Source: Actinomycetota bacterium
GTDB taxonomy: Bacteria > Actinomycetota > UBA4738 > G016210805
NCBI GenBank assembly: GCA_016210805.1
Contig: JACQTL010000366.1
Span: 1 to 6,034 of the forward strand
Reading direction: 5' to 3'
DNA: 6,034 nt
Part shown: piece after piece, positions 5,871 through 6,034 of the stretch
Position numbering within the stretch: position 1 is the first letter of the stretch
Layout of the letters: each line of letters starts with the position of its first letter
Made by a program: the position numbers and the translations under genes
The notes under the pieces: model-generated
The model's database searches: none
Told to the model about the DNA's origin: nothing
The model's input: only the letters and a program-made list of their open reading frames with translations

Positions 5871-5910
5871 CGCCAGGTTTCCCTGCGCCGGAGGGCTTGA
5901 TAACCTGGCG
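5871..5910 (+). promoter_or_regulatory. Perfect 9-bp dyad spanning the promoter of the MerR-type gene
   Basis: CGCCAGGTT (5871-5879) and AACCTGGCG (5902-5910) are exact reverse complements 22 bases apart. Inside, CCCT (5881-5884) can also pair with AGGG (5892-5895). The right arm overlaps the -10 box. It may be an operator, possibly autoregulatory, or a hairpin terminator for the YchF-like gene, whose stop lies three bases upstream; no T-tract follows. Confidence 0.5.
5901..5906 (+). promoter_or_regulatory. Candidate -10 box (TAACCT) for a leaderless MerR-type transcript
   Basis: TAACCT fits TANNNT and ends seven bases before the GTG at 5914, the spacing expected when transcription starts at the start codon. 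No Shine-Dalgarno sequence precedes the GTG. The -35 region at 17-18 bases spacing (around TTTCCC, 5878-5883) is weak. Confidence 0.5.
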
Positions 5911-5913
5911 GTC

Positions 5914-6034
5914 GTGAGGGAGGACGAGTACCGGATCGGGGAGGCGGCCGAGATCCTCGGGGTCCGCGTCGAGACGCTCCGGCGGTGGGAGCGGGAGGGG
6001 AAGCTTCGCTCGACCCGGACGTCCGGGGGCCAGC
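5914..6034 (+). CDS. MerR-type helix-turn-helix DNA-binding protein, first 40 residues (rest off the right edge)
   Basis: The visible part is a winged helix-turn-helix of the MerR superfamily. YRIGEAAEILGV (6-17) is the first helix and turn, VETLRRWEREGKL (19-31) is the recognition helix, and the segment after it, ending TSGGQ (36-40), begins the wing. The GTG start is chosen from the Tyr-Arg-Ile-Gly motif near the N-terminus and the -10 box seven bases upstream. Three fates fit this N-terminus: a short BldC- or excisionase-like regulator, an actinobacterial MerR-type regulator with a C-terminal TOBE (molybdate-binding) domain, or the DNA-binding end of an IS607-type serine recombinase, which shares LRRWEREGKL-like sequence. 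The window ends before the domain that would decide. A dyad over the promoter suits an autoregulated transcription factor. Confidence 0.8.
   Translation, partial: MREDEYRIGEAAEILGVRVETLRRWEREGKLRSTRTSGGQ

Noticed and set aside
1..6034. tRNA, rRNA, CRISPR array, insertion sequence or attachment site
   Set aside because: No spaced direct repeats, transposase motifs, terminal repeats or tRNA-like cloverleaf were seen. The only hint is the IS607-like look of the partial MerR-type N-terminus at the right edge, which is not enough for a call.

Overview
The window is very GC-rich, with codon third positions almost all G or C, frequent GTG starts and -10 boxes of the TANNNT type. Together with a nickel superoxide dismutase (Ni-SOD) and its dedicated protease, this points to an actinobacterium (Actinomycetota), probably a non-Streptomyces or uncultured lineage. 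The lineage is inference; the sequence alone does not fix genus or class.

Layout. (1) 1-383, minus strand: the N-terminal part of an unrecognised coiled-coil protein that leaves the left edge. (2) 384-496: a divergent promoter region. (3) 497-3941, plus strand: one large signalling gene made of a zinc ribbon, a class III nucleotide cyclase domain, a STAND/AAA ATPase and a TPR-like repeat region. A +1 frameshift near 2767-2771 breaks it into two reading frames (497-3001 and 2868-3941). (4) 3952-4365, minus strand: sodX, the S26-family Ni-SOD maturation protease, ending 10 bases from the stop of the cyclase gene. (5) 4421-4849, plus strand: sodN, the Ni-SOD, divergent from sodX across a 55-base gap that carries an imperfect inverted repeat reaching the sodN ribosome binding site. 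(6) 4884-5867, plus strand: a short, divergent YchF/OLA1-like P-loop NTPase. (7) 5914-6034, plus strand: the start of a MerR-type helix-turn-helix protein that leaves the right edge. Its apparent leaderless promoter lies inside a perfect 9-bp dyad.

How the genes work together. sodN and sodX are an enzyme and its processing factor: SodX should cut the 17-residue propeptide of SodN so that His18 becomes the new N-terminus and joins Cys19 and Cys23 in the nickel hook. The cyclase-ATPase gene looks like an independent signalling or regulatory protein. No functional link between it, the YchF-like NTPase and the SOD pair can be shown from the sequence.

No wholly new system stands out. The points most worth checking are the frameshift with a 13-bp perfect hairpin just downstream, the inverted repeat at the sodN ribosome binding site, the dyad over the MerR-type promoter, and the shortened switch region of the YchF-like protein.
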